Below, piece after piece: positions 50,340 through 59,632 of a stretch of DNA of 64,000 nt. Below the pieces are notes generated by a model, which ran no database searches, was not told the origin of the DNA, and worked only from the letters and a program-made list of their open reading frames with translations. Within the stretch, counting starts at the first letter, position 1. Each line of letters opens with the position of its first letter. The DNA is from Streptomyces sp. H39-S7 (lineage in GTDB: Bacteria > Actinomycetota > Actinomycetes > Streptomycetales > Streptomycetaceae): assembly GCF_027158205.1 (NCBI RefSeq), contig NZ_JAPVLU010000026.1, positions 1-64,000 on the forward strand, in the 5' to 3' direction. A program made the position numbers and the translations under genes.

Positions 50340-52439
50340 TCACGCGCGGAGGTCGACCAGTATCGGCGGGGCGTGCTCACCGTCGGTGGCGGTGAGCGAG
50401 ACGACGGCGTGTCCGGCCGGCACCGAATGGGCCAGCTCGGACGCGGACCAGCGCTCCCGCTCGACACTGCGCACCGTGACCGATTCGGTGGTGACCGCCT
50501 CCCCGGTGAACAGCCGCCGCACCCCGCGGTTGAGGCGGCGCAGCGTGCCGCCGGACTGGTCGGGTGTGCGCGTCACATCTCGGGTCTCCACCCAGGTGGT
50601 GCCCCACGCCTCGGCGAAGCGCTTCCCGTCCCAGGTGGTGATCCCGGCCAGCGCCATCCGGCAGCCGACCGCGCCGAGCAGCGCGGTGCGCAGCGCCTCG
50701 GGGACGTCGTCGAGCGTCCGCAGCGCGAGCACCGCCCCCGCGTTGGCGGACCGCAGCCGCTGCAGTCCGCGCACCGACTCGCCGGTGATGGTGTGCGCGG
50801 CGTCGTCGAGGACCAGGCAGGCGAAGAGCGACCGGTCGCGGCGGCCGGTGACGGCCGCGGTGAACTGGGCCAGCACGAGCCGGGCGAGGATCCGCGACGC
50901 CTCGGCGTGGCCGCGTTCCGGCAGGTCGATCCTGACCCGCAGCGGGTGCTCCAGGGTGTGCATGGAGAACGGCCGGGTCCGGCCGGTGACGTCGAAGAAC
51001 CCCGCGAAGGCCGGCCGGTCGAGGAGCGCGATCCGGTCGGCGAGCAGGGTGCCGATGTCGTCGGGCCGCTCCGCCTGGCGCTGCCGGGCCTCCAGTTCGC
51101 GGACCGGCCCCGGCTCCCCGGCCAGGTCCAGCGCATCGCGCAGCGCGGCGAAGGCGTGCGGGATGCCGTCGAGCAGCTCGCGCAGTTCGGTGACGGCGGG
51201 GAACCGTCCGTGGGCCGCCCGGTACGGGCCGAGCAGTTGGGAGAGCGCGGTGGCGGCCCGCCGGATGTCGGCCTCGTGCGTGGGCCCGTCGTCGATGAGC
51301 GCCTCGGCGAGGGTGCTCCCTGCCGCGTCCGGGTCCGGGTTGCCGCCGTACAGGTCCAGGTCGTAGCGCGAGGAGGGGTCGCCGAGCGAGATCACCACGT
51401 CGAAGGCGTCCGCCGGTCCCAGGTCGGTGCCCGCGGAGCCCACGGCGATGACCGCGGCGCTGCCGGACAGCGCCTGCAGGCACAGCGACTCGACGACCGG
51501 CCGGACCAGCTGCCGGGTCTTCCCGGAGCCGGGCGGGCCGACGGCGACCAGCCCGGTGCCGAGCAGCGAGGGGTCGAGCGCCAGCCCCGCGCCCCGGTGC
51601 CGGTACGGATTGCGGGCCTCGGCCGGTGCCAGGCCGATCCGCACCTGGCCGCCGAGCAGGTCGTGCGGCGCCGAGCGGAACGGCAGGTCGCGCGCGCCGG
51701 AGGGGTGCAGGCAGGCCGCGGCGCCCTGCCGCAGCACGGTGTCGACGAAGGCGTCGATCTGCCGCGGCTCCGCCCGCACCGCCGTCCAGGCGCGCTGGAT
51801 CCGCGTGTAGTCGACGTCGTTCATCCGCCCACCGCGGATCTCGGCCGCGAGCCGGTCCGCCACCGCGTGCTGGCCGGCGGCCCGCAGCTCGGGCCACTGG
51901 ACGGGGTCGTCCTCGACGGGCTGCCCGTCGGGCCGCGCCCCCGGGTGCGCCGGCTCGTCCCACAGCCGGCCCAGGGCGGGCGCGGCGTACCGGCGCCAGA
52001 CCTCGGGCCAGTGGCCGGCCCGGCCGAACACATAGGCCAGCAGGCCGACCCAGATCAGGTAGTACGTGTTGGACGCGACCGTGTAGGCCACGCGGTCACC
52101 GGTGTACGCCCAGGTGTCCGGGATCAGCCAGAACATCGGCTTGAGCCAGAGGCTGCCGAAGTAGTTCCACAGCAGCGACCAGACCATCAGCCCGCACAGC
52201 AGGGCCAGCAGCGCGCCGCCGATCAGCCGCCGTCCGGCGAGCCGGCCCGGATCCTCCGGCGGACGGGGCACGTGCCCGTACGCGAAGATCCCCGGGGCGT
52301 CGTGGTGGCGCGGTGTGCGCAGCCAGGTCTCCAGCGCCGACACCGGTGGCGCCTGCGGCATCGGCGGCGGCCCCGCCGGCCTCGGCACCGGGGTCGCGGG
52401 CGCGGCCTTCCGGAATCCCTGCGTACCCTCGATATCCAC
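50340..52439 (-). CDS. VirD4/TraG-like membrane ATPase, unknown function
   Basis: 699 residues from GTG 52437-52439 (GAGGGG nine bases upstream; a TTG at 52481 without a ribosome site is rejected). Two transmembrane segments lie at about 72-91 and 122-140. The P-loop is AVGPPGSGKTRQLVRP, with GPPGSGKT at 301-308, and the Walker-B-like stretch is FACLVLDDAAHT. The architecture is that of conjugative coupling-protein ATPases, but no relaxase, Tra or type IV secretion genes are nearby. It is divergent from gabT. Function unknown. Confidence 0.8.
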   Translation of the reverse strand: MDIEGTQGFRKAAPATPVPRPAGPPPMPQAPPVSALETWLRTPRHHDAPGIFAYGHVPRPPEDPGRLAGRRLIGGALLALLCGLMVWSLLWNYFGSLWLKPMFWLIPDTWAYTGDRVAYTVASNTYYLIWVGLLAYVFGRAGHWPEVWRRYAAPALGRLWDEPAHPGARPDGQPVEDDPVQWPELRAAGQHAVADRLAAEIRGGRMNDVDYTRIQRAWTAVRAEPRQIDAFVDTVLRQGAAACLHPSGARDLPFRSAPHDLLGGQVRIGLAPAEARNPYRHRGAGLALDPSLLGTGLVAVGPPGSGKTRQLVRPVVESLCLQALSGSAAVIAVGSAGTDLGPADAFDVVISLGDPSSRYDLDLYGGNPDPDAAGSTLAEALIDDGPTHEADIRRAATALSQLLGPYRAAHGRFPAVTELRELLDGIPHAFAALRDALDLAGEPGPVRELEARQRQAERPDDIGTLLADRIALLDRPAFAGFFDVTGRTRPFSMHTLEHPLRVRIDLPERGHAEASRILARLVLAQFTAAVTGRRDRSLFACLVLDDAAHTITGESVRGLQRLRSANAGAVLALRTLDDVPEALRTALLGAVGCRMALAGITTWDGKRFAEAWGTTWVETRDVTRTPDQSGGTLRRLNRGVRRLFTGEAVTTESVTVRSVERERWSASELAHSVPAGHAVVSLTATDGEHAPPILVDLRA

Positions 52440-52696
52440 TACCGGCCGCCCCTCAGCCTCGTCGCCAGCGACGGAACTCAATGTAGTGGAGCGGACACCG
52501 GTCCATAAGGATCATGGCGCTTCGCGAGGCGCGGGTGCCGAAATCGCCTGCCGGGACTACGGTCTGCCGGGAAGCGGACTGTCCGCCGTGTCGAATGGCC
52601 ACCCGCCACTGCGCCCTATCGGAGTAAGCGGGTCCGCGCGGCCCCCGCTTAGCCTGCGGGAAAAGCCCGTGGACATATAAGAGGAGTACGCCCGCC
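52440..52696. promoter_or_regulatory. Divergent control region, ATPase / gabT
   Basis: 257 bases without a gene. It contains a short perfect palindrome GCGGACTGTCCGC (about 52573-52585), a possible operator, and a -10-like TAGCCT near 52650 in front of gabT. GAGGAG ten bases before the gabT ATG is its ribosome site. The promoter reading is tentative. Confidence 0.35.
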
Positions 52697-54028
52697 ATGA
52701 CCGAACTGTCCCAGGAGCGCCGGCTCGTCACCTCGATCCCCGGCCCGAAGTCGCAGGAGCTGATGGCCCGCAAGGTCGCGGCGGTCCCCAGCGGCATCGG
52801 CGTCACCCTCCCCGTCTTCGTGACGCGCGCCGGCGGCGGCGTGCTGGAGGACGTGGACGGCAACTCGCTCATCGACTTCGGTTCCGGCATCGCGGTGACC
52901 TCGGTCGGCAACAGCGCCGAGGCCGTGGTGCGGCGGGCGACCGCGCAGCTCGCGGACTTCACCCACACCTGTTTCATGGTGACCCCGTACGAGGGGTACG
53001 TCGAGGTCGCCGAGCAGCTCAACGAGCTGACCCCGGGCGACCACGAGAAGCGCACCGCGCTGTTCAACTCCGGTGCCGAGGCCGTCGAGAACGCGGTGAA
53101 GATCGCCCGCTCGTACACCAAGCGCACCGCGGTCGTCGTCTTCGACCACGGCTACCACGGCCGCACCAACCTGACGATGGCCCTCACCGCCAAGAACATG
53201 CCGTACAAGGAGGGCTTCGGGCCGTTCGCGCCCGAGGTCTACCGCGTACCGCTCGCGTACGGCTACCGCTGGCTGTCCGGCGCCGAGAACTGCGCCGAGG
53301 AGGCCGCGGCCCAGGCGATCGACATGATCACCAAGCAGGTCGGCGCCGAGAACGTCGCCGCGATCGTGATCGAGCCGATCGCGGGCGAGGGCGGATTCAT
53401 CGAGCCCGCCAAGGGCTTCCTGCCGAAGATCGCCGAGTTCGCGAAGGCGAACGGCATCGTCTTCGTCGCGGACGAGATCCAGACCGGCTTCTGCCGCACC
53501 GGCCAGTGGTTCGCCTGTGACGACGAGGGCATCGTCCCGGACCTGATCACCACCGCCAAGGGCATCGCGGGCGGCCTGCCGCTCGCCGCCGTCACGGGCC
53601 GCGCCGAGATCATGGACGCCGCGCACCCGGGCGGCCTCGGCGGCACCTACGGCGGCAACCCGGTGGCCTGCGCCGCGGCGCTCGGCGCGATCGAGACCAT
53701 GAAGGAGCTCGACCTCAACGCCAGGGCGCGGCGCATCGAGGAGGTCATGAAGGGCCGACTGCACGCGATGCAGGAGAAGTTCGCCGTGATCGGTGAAGTA
53801 CGCGGCCGCGGCGGCATGATCGCCGTCGAGCTGGTGGAGCCGGGCACCAAGACCCCCGACGCCACGACGACCGCCGCCCTGGCGAAGGCCTGCCACGCCG
53901 CGGGCCTGGTCGTTCTGACCTGCGGCACCTACGGCAACGTGCTGCGTTTCCTGCCGCCGCTGGTTATCGGCGAAGATCTCCTGAACGAGGGCCTGGACAT
54001 CATCGAGGAGGCCTTCACCCGGGTGTGA
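52697..54028 (+). CDS. gabT: 4-aminobutyrate aminotransferase
   Basis: 443-residue class III PLP aminotransferase that moves the amino group of GABA to 2-oxoglutarate, giving succinate semialdehyde. Landmarks: IDFGSGIAVTSVGN, GAEAVENAVKIARSYTKRTAVVVFDHGYHGRTNLTMALTAK, ADEIQTGFCRTG and the PLP lysine (Lys288) in ITTAKGIAGGLPLAAVTG. In Streptomyces the orthologue has been linked to polyamine catabolism. The importer and oxidoreductase genes of that pathway lie 3-10 kb downstream. A closely related substrate such as 5-aminovalerate is possible. Confidence 0.94.
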   Translation: MTELSQERRLVTSIPGPKSQELMARKVAAVPSGIGVTLPVFVTRAGGGVLEDVDGNSLIDFGSGIAVTSVGNSAEAVVRRATAQLADFTHTCFMVTPYEGYVEVAEQLNELTPGDHEKRTALFNSGAEAVENAVKIARSYTKRTAVVVFDHGYHGRTNLTMALTAKNMPYKEGFGPFAPEVYRVPLAYGYRWLSGAENCAEEAAAQAIDMITKQVGAENVAAIVIEPIAGEGGFIEPAKGFLPKIAEFAKANGIVFVADEIQTGFCRTGQWFACDDEGIVPDLITTAKGIAGGLPLAAVTGRAEIMDAAHPGGLGGTYGGNPVACAAALGAIETMKELDLNARARRIEEVMKGRLHAMQEKFAVIGEVRGRGGMIAVELVEPGTKTPDATTTAALAKACHAAGLVVLTCGTYGNVLRFLPPLVIGEDLLNEGLDIIEEAFTRV

Positions 54029-54123
54029 TTCCCGGTGTAACTCTGGGTAAGGGGGCGGCATCGGTGAAGAAGGTGTGCGGGCCTGATGGCGGAGGGGTAA
54101 TCGCCCGCCCGGGAGCGTCGTCG

Positions 54124-55089
54124 GTGACGTACGGTTTCGGCAGATACACCGCACCACCCCGCTCGTGGGAGACCACGGGCGACACCGCGTCGGCGACCCC
54201 CCATTGCCGGCACAGCAGTGCCCTCGCGCACAAAGGCGTCGGAACCAAGCGTTCCGGCACTCTTCGCCGATCGATCGACCGTTCGTCCCAAACCCCCCGG
54301 GACGAGCGGCACGGAGATCGCCCCGGCCGCCTCGGAACTCTCCCCCCTGTTCCGGGGCGGCCGACTTCTGCCCTGAACCTGATCCTGGCCGTCAGCCTGA
54401 CGCTCTTCGCGCTGATCACCTGGCAGGTCGTCGTCGAGGGCCCGTTGGTCGACACCGACTGGTGGCTGCTGCGCCACGTCCAGCACGCTGCCGCGCACCA
54501 CCGGAATCTGCACGGTGCCGGGCAGTTCTTCTGCGACCTCGGCAACGCGCAGATCGCGGTGCCGCTGCTCGCGGCCGCCATCTGCGGTACCGCGTGGCGG
54601 AGTCGCCGGGCCGGGCTGTCCCTCTGGTGGGCGCGCCCGCTGGCCGCGGCGCTGGCCATGGCCGCCGTGCCGCTGATCGTCGGCGTCGTCAAGACGGCCG
54701 TCGCCCGCCCCTCCCCCGGCCACCGCCGCCTCGGCCCCGGCTCCTACCCGGGCTTCTTCCCGTCCGGGCACACGGCGTCGGCGTCGGTCGCCATCGGCGC
54801 CGCCGCCCTCCTCGTCCTCCCGCTCCTGCAGAGCGCTGCGCTCCGCAGGCTGCTCGCCGCCGCGGTCCTGCTGGTGCTGGGCGCCGTCGGCGTGTCCCTG
54901 GTGTGGTGCGGATACCACTGGCCACTGGACGTCCTGGGCAGCTGGTGCCTGTGCGCGGCGCTGCTGTCGGGGGTGGCCATGACCCCGGCGGCCGGGCCCG
55001 CCGACAGCGGCGCCGGGCCGGTCCGCGGTACGGACCGGCCCGGCGCGGACGGTGCGGGTGTCAGCTGTTCGTCGGGAAGCCCAGGTTGA
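54124..55089 (+). CDS. PAP2 superfamily membrane phosphatase
   Basis: 321 residues if GTG 54124 is the start (GGGAG eight bases upstream). The open frame extends to 54025, and GTG 54063 is an alternative. The first 80 residues are polar and non-conserved. The six-helix PAP2 domain begins at about residue 80 and has the three phosphatase motifs: KTAVARPSPG, PSGHTASASV and CGYHWPLDVLGSW. It probably dephosphorylates a lipid phosphate. Its last 29 bases overlap the convergent semialdehyde dehydrogenase gene. Confidence 0.8.
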   Translation: MTYGFGRYTAPPRSWETTGDTASATPHCRHSSALAHKGVGTKRSGTLRRSIDRSSQTPRDERHGDRPGRLGTLPPVPGRPTSALNLILAVSLTLFALITWQVVVEGPLVDTDWWLLRHVQHAAAHHRNLHGAGQFFCDLGNAQIAVPLLAAAICGTAWRSRRAGLSLWWARPLAAALAMAAVPLIVGVVKTAVARPSPGHRRLGPGSYPGFFPSGHTASASVAIGAAALLVLPLLQSAALRRLLAAAVLLVLGAVGVSLVWCGYHWPLDVLGSWCLCAALLSGVAMTPAAGPADSGAGPVRGTDRPGADGAGVSCSSGSPG

Positions 55090-56566
55090 TGCCGCCGTGG
55101 CTGGGATCCAGCCAGCGCTGCGTCACCGCCTTGCCGCGGGTGAAGAACTTGACGCCGTCCTCGCCGTACGCGTGCGTGTCGCCGAAGAGCGAGCTCTTCC
55201 AGCCGCCGAACGAGTAGTAGGCGACGGGGACCGGGATCGGCACGTTGATGCCGACCATGCCGACCTCGACCTCGTACTGGAAGCGGCGGGCCGCGCCCCC
55301 GTCGTTGGTGAAGATGGCGGTGCCGTTGCCGTACGGGCTGCTGTTGATGAGCTCCAGGCCCTCGTCGTACGAGTCGACCCGCACCACGGACAGCACCGGG
55401 CCGAAGATCTCGTCGTCGTACACGGACATGCCCGGCTTGACGTTGTCGAAGATGGTCGGGCCGAGCCAGAAGCCGTCGGCGGTGCCCTCTCCGGAGATCG
55501 CGTGCTTGCGGCCGTCGACGGTGAGGGTGGCGCCGTCGGCGACCCCCGCGTCGAGGTAGGAGGTGACCTTGTCGCGGTGCACGCCGGTGACCAGCGGGCC
55601 CATCTCGGAGTCGCCGTTGCAGCCGGGCCCGACCTTCAGACCGGCGATCCGCGTCTTGATCTTCTCGACGAGCTCGTCACCGACCGGGTCGACCGCGACG
55701 AGGACGGAGATGGCCATGCAGCGCTCGCCGGCCGCGCCGAACCCGGCGTTGACGGCGGCGTCGGCCGCGAGGTCGAGGTCCGCGTCGGGCAGCACCAGCA
55801 TGTGGTTCTTCGCGCCGCCGAGCGCCTGGACACGCTTGCCGTAGCTGGTGCCGGTCTCGTAGACGTAGCGGGCGATCGGCGTGGAGCCGACGAAGGAGAC
55901 GGCCTTGACGTCGGGGTGCTCCAGCAGGCGGTCGACGGAGACCTTGTCACCGTGCACGACGTTGAAGACGCCGTCCGGCAGACCGGCCTCCTTCCACAGC
56001 TCCGCGATGAAGTTCGCGGCCGAGGGGTCCTTCTCCGAGGGCTTGAGGACCACCGTGTTGCCCGCGGCGATGGCGATGGGGAAGAACCACATCGGCACCA
56101 TGGCCGGGAAGTTGAACGGGGAGATGATCGCCACCGGGCCGAGCGGCTGGCGGATCGAGTAGACGTCGACGCCGGTCGAGGCCTGCTCGGTGAAGCCGCC
56201 CTTCGTCAGCTGCGGGATGCCGCACGCGTACTCGACGACCTCGATGCCGCGGGCGATCTCGCCCAGCGCGTCCGAGTGCACCTTGCCGTGCTCGGAGACG
56301 ATGATCGAGGCCAGCTCGTCACGGCGGGAGTTGAGCAGTTCACGGAAGGCGAAGAGGACCTGGCTGCGCTTGGCGACGGACGCGCCGCGCCAGCCGTGGA
56401 ACGCTTCGACGGCGGCGCTGACGGCCTGGTCGACCTCACGGATCGACGCGAAGTCCACCTGTCCGGTGACCGCCCCGGTGGCCGGGTCGTACACATCGCC
56501 GCGCCGCTCCGCGGTACCGGTCCATGCCTGGCCGGCGATCCAGTGGGTGATGTTCTTGGTGGACAC
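55061..56566 (-). CDS. mmsA: CoA-acylating methylmalonate-semialdehyde dehydrogenase
   Basis: 501 residues from GTG 56564-56566 (AAGGG upstream). This is an aldehyde dehydrogenase fold with nucleophile Cys283 in GAAGERCMAIS. The usual general-base Glu is replaced (QALGGAKNHMLVLPDADL instead of LELGG), as expected for the CoA-dependent MmsA/IolA class. It oxidises methylmalonate semialdehyde (valine degradation) or malonate semialdehyde to propionyl- or acetyl-CoA. Next to a polyamine/beta-alanine-type aminotransferase region, malonate semialdehyde is also plausible. Confidence 0.92.
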   Translation of the reverse strand: MSTKNITHWIAGQAWTGTAERRGDVYDPATGAVTGQVDFASIREVDQAVSAAVEAFHGWRGASVAKRSQVLFAFRELLNSRRDELASIIVSEHGKVHSDALGEIARGIEVVEYACGIPQLTKGGFTEQASTGVDVYSIRQPLGPVAIISPFNFPAMVPMWFFPIAIAAGNTVVLKPSEKDPSAANFIAELWKEAGLPDGVFNVVHGDKVSVDRLLEHPDVKAVSFVGSTPIARYVYETGTSYGKRVQALGGAKNHMLVLPDADLDLAADAAVNAGFGAAGERCMAISVLVAVDPVGDELVEKIKTRIAGLKVGPGCNGDSEMGPLVTGVHRDKVTSYLDAGVADGATLTVDGRKHAISGEGTADGFWLGPTIFDNVKPGMSVYDDEIFGPVLSVVRVDSYDEGLELINSSPYGNGTAIFTNDGGAARRFQYEVEVGMVGINVPIPVPVAYYSFGGWKSSLFGDTHAYGEDGVKFFTRGKAVTQRWLDPSHGGINLGFPTNS

Positions 56567-56666
56567 GGGGGGACCCTTCTCTCGTAAGCCTGCCACCAGT
56601 CTCGCGAGCGCGTGGCGGGGCGTACAAGCGGCAACGTGTCGGCGGCGCGTCGCGGGGCCTTACAGA

Positions 56667-56694
56667 CCGTCGGACGGCGGGGGCCCGCCGACGG
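56667..56694 (-). terminator. Hairpin after the 150-residue hypothetical gene
   Basis: Nested inverted repeats CCGTCGG...CCGACGG (56667-56673, 56688-56694) and CGGCGGG / CCCGCCG, 70 bases downstream of the hypothetical gene on the minus strand. No U-tract. The remainder of the 198-base gap is G-rich with no other signal seen. Confidence 0.4.
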
Positions 56695-56764
56695 ATCTCC
56701 GGACCGGTTCCGGGGGGAACCGAGGCGGAATCCGGGGGGCCGGGGGGCGGGGGGATCCGTTCGG

Positions 56765-57217
56765 TCAGCCGTCGCCCGCGAGCTGCGCGACGGCCTCGTG
56801 CATCGCCAGTTCAAGGATCACCGGGTCGGTGAGGTGCCCGGTGCCGTCCGGCGGAATGAGCCAGCGGACGCCGCCGGTGGCCCGGCCGGGGTAGGGGACG
56901 ACGATCCAGGTGCCGCGGCCCGCGCCGCGCACGCCGGTGGCGATCCAGCGCGCGGCCGTTCCGGGGGGTACGAAGAACCCCATGCGGGAGTCCCCGAAGT
57001 CGGACAGGACCGGCCCCGGCCGGTCCACGAGCCGGGTGAGCACGTCCAGGGTCGGGTAGCCCAGCTCTCCCGTCAGGATCAGAACATCCCAGAGCCTGCC
57101 GGCGGGCAGCAACGCGACCCCCAAGGGGCTCCGTTCCCAGTCCCACCGGCAGCCCTCTGGATCAGGTGCCGCGGATACCAGCCATTCGACCGCACTCCTA
57201 GCACCGGAGCTGCCCAT
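56765..57217 (-). CDS. Conserved-looking hypothetical protein
   Basis: 150 residues from ATG 57217, with GGAGG upstream. It starts MGSSGARSAVEWLVSAAPDPEGC and is compact and soluble, with a WRDW-like aromatic N-terminus, VPPGTAARW in the middle and a C-terminal helix. I do not recognise a family with confidence; the VPPG...W pattern vaguely recalls the N-terminal domain of bifunctional primase/polymerases, but the protein is too short for an enzyme of that kind. It lies between the FAD oxidoreductase and the semialdehyde dehydrogenase on the same strand. Confidence 0.7.
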   Translation of the reverse strand: MGSSGARSAVEWLVSAAPDPEGCRWDWERSPLGVALLPAGRLWDVLILTGELGYPTLDVLTRLVDRPGPVLSDFGDSRMGFFVPPGTAARWIATGVRGAGRGTWIVVPYPGRATGGVRWLIPPDGTGHLTDPVILELAMHEAVAQLAGDG

Positions 57218-57297
57218 GCCGATCCCTCCGTTTCCGTGAAACTGATGGTGCTGACACGGAAGAGAGCGCAGGACGGGCGGATTATTACGCGGGTTCT

Positions 57298-57313
57298 GCT
57301 ACTGATTGGTAGC
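57298..57313. promoter_or_regulatory. Possible repressor operator
   Basis: GCTACTGATTGGTAGC: 5-bp inverted arms with a 6-base centre, about 80 bases upstream of the hypothetical gene start. The shape resembles TetR-family operators. It could instead be coincidental. Confidence 0.25.
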
Positions 57314-57384
57314 GAGTCGGCTCACGGCGTGCGGGTGGGGTGCGCCCGGGGGCGCGCGGCGCACCTCCGCACCGACCGCTCGGT

Positions 57385-58779
57385 CTAGCTGTCGAAGCCC
57401 AGTCCCGCCTTGTCCATCGCCTTCAGCCACAGGTTGCGCCGTCCGCCGTTGCGGTCGGCGCGGTCCAGGGACCACTTGGTGAGGCCGATCCCGACCGAGG
57501 TGAACGGCTCGGGCGGGAACGGCATCGGCTTGCTGCGGACCATCTTCAGCTCGGTGCGTTCGGTGTGTTCGCCGGAGAGCAGGTCGAGCATGACGTCCGC
57601 GCCGAACCGGGTGGCACCGACACCGAGGCCGGTGTACCCCGCCGCGTAGGACACCTTTCCGCCATGGGCGGTTCCGAAGAACGCCGAGAAGCGGGAGCAG
57701 GTGTCGATCGCGCCACCCCACGTATGGGTGAAGCGCACGCCCTCCAGCTGCGGGAAGCACCGGAAGAAGTGCCGCGCGAGCTTGAGGTTGGTCTCCGGGC
57801 GCTGGTCGCGCTCGGCGGAGAGCCGGCCGCCGTAGGGGTAGATGGCGTCGTAGCCGCCCCACAGGATCCGGTTGTCGGCCGAGAGCCGGAAGTAGTGGAA
57901 CTGGTTGGCGCTGTCGCCGAGCCCCTGGCGGTTCTTCCAGCCGATGGACGCGAGCTGCTCATCGGTGAGCGGCTCCGTCATCAGCGCGTAGTCGTACACC
58001 GGGACGATGTACGGGCGGACCCGCTTGACCAGCGACGGGAACACGTTCGTGCCCAGGGCGACCTGGCGGGCGAAGATCCGGCCGTACGGGGTGCGCACCG
58101 CCATGCCGGCGCCGTTCGCGGTGAGCGCGGTGGCACGGGTGTGCTCGTGGATGCGGACACCCAGCCCGAGGCAGGCGCGCTTGAGGCCCCAGGCGAGCTT
58201 GGCCGGGTGCACCATCGCGACGCCGGTGCGGTCCCACAGCCCGCCGAGGAACGTCGGTGAGTCGACCTCGGCGCGCACCTGGTCGCGGTCGAGCAGCTCC
58301 AGCGCGACGCCGTGCTCCAGCGCCTGCCCGGCGGCCTCGTGCAACTCCTCGAGCTGGTGCGGCTCGGTGGCCACGTCGAGCTCACCGGTGCGCTCGAACT
58401 CGCAGTCCAGGGAGTAGCGGGCGACCGCCGCCTCGATCGCGTCGAGGTTGCGGTTGCCCAGTTCCTCCAGTTGCGCGAACTCGTCGGGCCAGCGGGTGAG
58501 GCCGTTGAACAGGCCGTGGGTGAGGCTGGCGGCGCAGAAGCCGCCGTTGCGCCCGGAGGCGGCCCAGCCGATCTCGTTGCCCTCGATCAGCACCACGTCG
58601 CGCGACGGGTCGCGCTCCTTGGCGAGCAGGGCGGTCCACAGCCCGGAGTAGCCGCCGCCGACGACCAGCAGGTCGCAGTGCTCGTCACCGGTGAGCGCGC
58701 CCAGCGGCTGCGGCCGGCCGGGATCCTCCAGCCAGAAGGGTGTCGGCCGCGCGTCTGCGAGCGAACGGGCTGGGTCCAT
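57385..58779 (-). CDS. FAD-dependent amine oxidoreductase (PuuB/DadA-like)
   Basis: 464 residues. The Rossmann dinucleotide motif VVGGGYSGLWTALLAKE is at about 39-55, with SGRNGGFCAASL following. The DAO-family C-terminus is WGGAIDTCSRFSAFFGTAHGGKVSYAAGYTGLGVGATRFGADVMLDLL. This family oxidises gamma-glutamyl-putrescine, putrescine-like or other secondary amines to aldehydes. It is directly downstream of a PotABCD-type importer and near an aminobutyraldehyde dehydrogenase, which supports a polyamine role. Confidence 0.9.
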   Translation of the reverse strand: MDPARSLADARPTPFWLEDPGRPQPLGALTGDEHCDLLVVGGGYSGLWTALLAKERDPSRDVVLIEGNEIGWAASGRNGGFCAASLTHGLFNGLTRWPDEFAQLEELGNRNLDAIEAAVARYSLDCEFERTGELDVATEPHQLEELHEAAGQALEHGVALELLDRDQVRAEVDSPTFLGGLWDRTGVAMVHPAKLAWGLKRACLGLGVRIHEHTRATALTANGAGMAVRTPYGRIFARQVALGTNVFPSLVKRVRPYIVPVYDYALMTEPLTDEQLASIGWKNRQGLGDSANQFHYFRLSADNRILWGGYDAIYPYGGRLSAERDQRPETNLKLARHFFRCFPQLEGVRFTHTWGGAIDTCSRFSAFFGTAHGGKVSYAAGYTGLGVGATRFGADVMLDLLSGEHTERTELKMVRSKPMPFPPEPFTSVGIGLTKWSLDRADRNGGRRNLWLKAMDKAGLGFDS

Positions 58780-58843
58780 CTGTTCTCACACCTTTTGGTG
58801 ATCAGGTCGGATCGTGTCGATCGGTTGCGTGTACCGGTCGGTG

Positions 58844-59632
58844 TTACGCGCGGGCCCTGCGCCGGCCGCTGAGCAGCTGCCCGGCGACGACGATGAGGAC
58901 CGCGATCACGAACATCGCGGTGCCGATCACATTGATCTGCACCGGCGTGCCGCGCTGCGCCGAGCCCCAGACGAACATCGGGAACGTCACCGTCGAGCCG
59001 GCGTTGAAGTTCGTGATGATGAAGTCGTCGAAGGACAGGGCGAAGGAGAGCAGCGCGCCGGAGGCGATACCGGGCGCCGCCAGCGGGAGGGTAACCCGCA
59101 GGAAGGTCTGGAGCGGGGAGGCGTACAGGTCCTGCGCGGCCTGTTCCAGGCGCGGGTCCATGCTCATCACACGGGCCTTGACCGCGGTGACGACGAAGCT
59201 CAGGCAGAACATGATGTGCGCGATGAGGATGGTCCAGAAGCCGAACGGGACGCGCATGTTGAGGAAGAGCGTCCCCAGCGAGGCGGCCATCACGACCTCG
59301 GGCATCGCCATCGGCAGGAAGATCAGCATGTTGGTCGTGCCGCGCGCCTTGAAGCGGTAGCGGGCGAGCGCGAAGGCGATCATCGTGCCCAGCACCGTCG
59401 CGCCGATCGTGGCGTACAGCGCGATCTGCAGGCTGAGGCCGAGCGAGCCGCACATGTCGGCGACGTCGCAGGGGTGCTCCCAGGCGTCGGTGGAGAAGCG
59501 CGTCCACTCGTAGTTGTAGCGCCCGTTCGGCTTGTTGAACGAGAACACCATGACGACGAGGTTGGGCAGGATCAGGTACGCGAGGCAGAGCACGCCCGCG
59601 AAGACCACCAGGTTCTTGCGTATCCAGCGCAT
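58844..59632 (-). CDS. Polyamine-type ABC transporter permease (PotC-like)
   Basis: 262 residues from ATG 59630-59632, sharing one base with the stop of the upstream permease. There are six predicted transmembrane helices, and the permease EAA-like loop is LEQAAQDLYASPLQTFLRVTLPLAAPGIASGAL. Cys-containing CDVADMC near residue 55 lies in the first external loop. It forms a heterodimer with the PotB-like protein. Confidence 0.92.
   Translation of the reverse strand: MRWIRKNLVVFAGVLCLAYLILPNLVVMVFSFNKPNGRYNYEWTRFSTDAWEHPCDVADMCGSLGLSLQIALYATIGATVLGTMIAFALARYRFKARGTTNMLIFLPMAMPEVVMAASLGTLFLNMRVPFGFWTILIAHIMFCLSFVVTAVKARVMSMDPRLEQAAQDLYASPLQTFLRVTLPLAAPGIASGALLSFALSFDDFIITNFNAGSTVTFPMFVWGSAQRGTPVQINVIGTAMFVIAVLIVVAGQLLSGRRRARA

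Noticed and set aside
50340-52439. An integrated conjugative element marked by the VirD4-like ATPase
   Set aside because: No integrase, relaxase, tRNA attachment site or direct repeats were seen around it.
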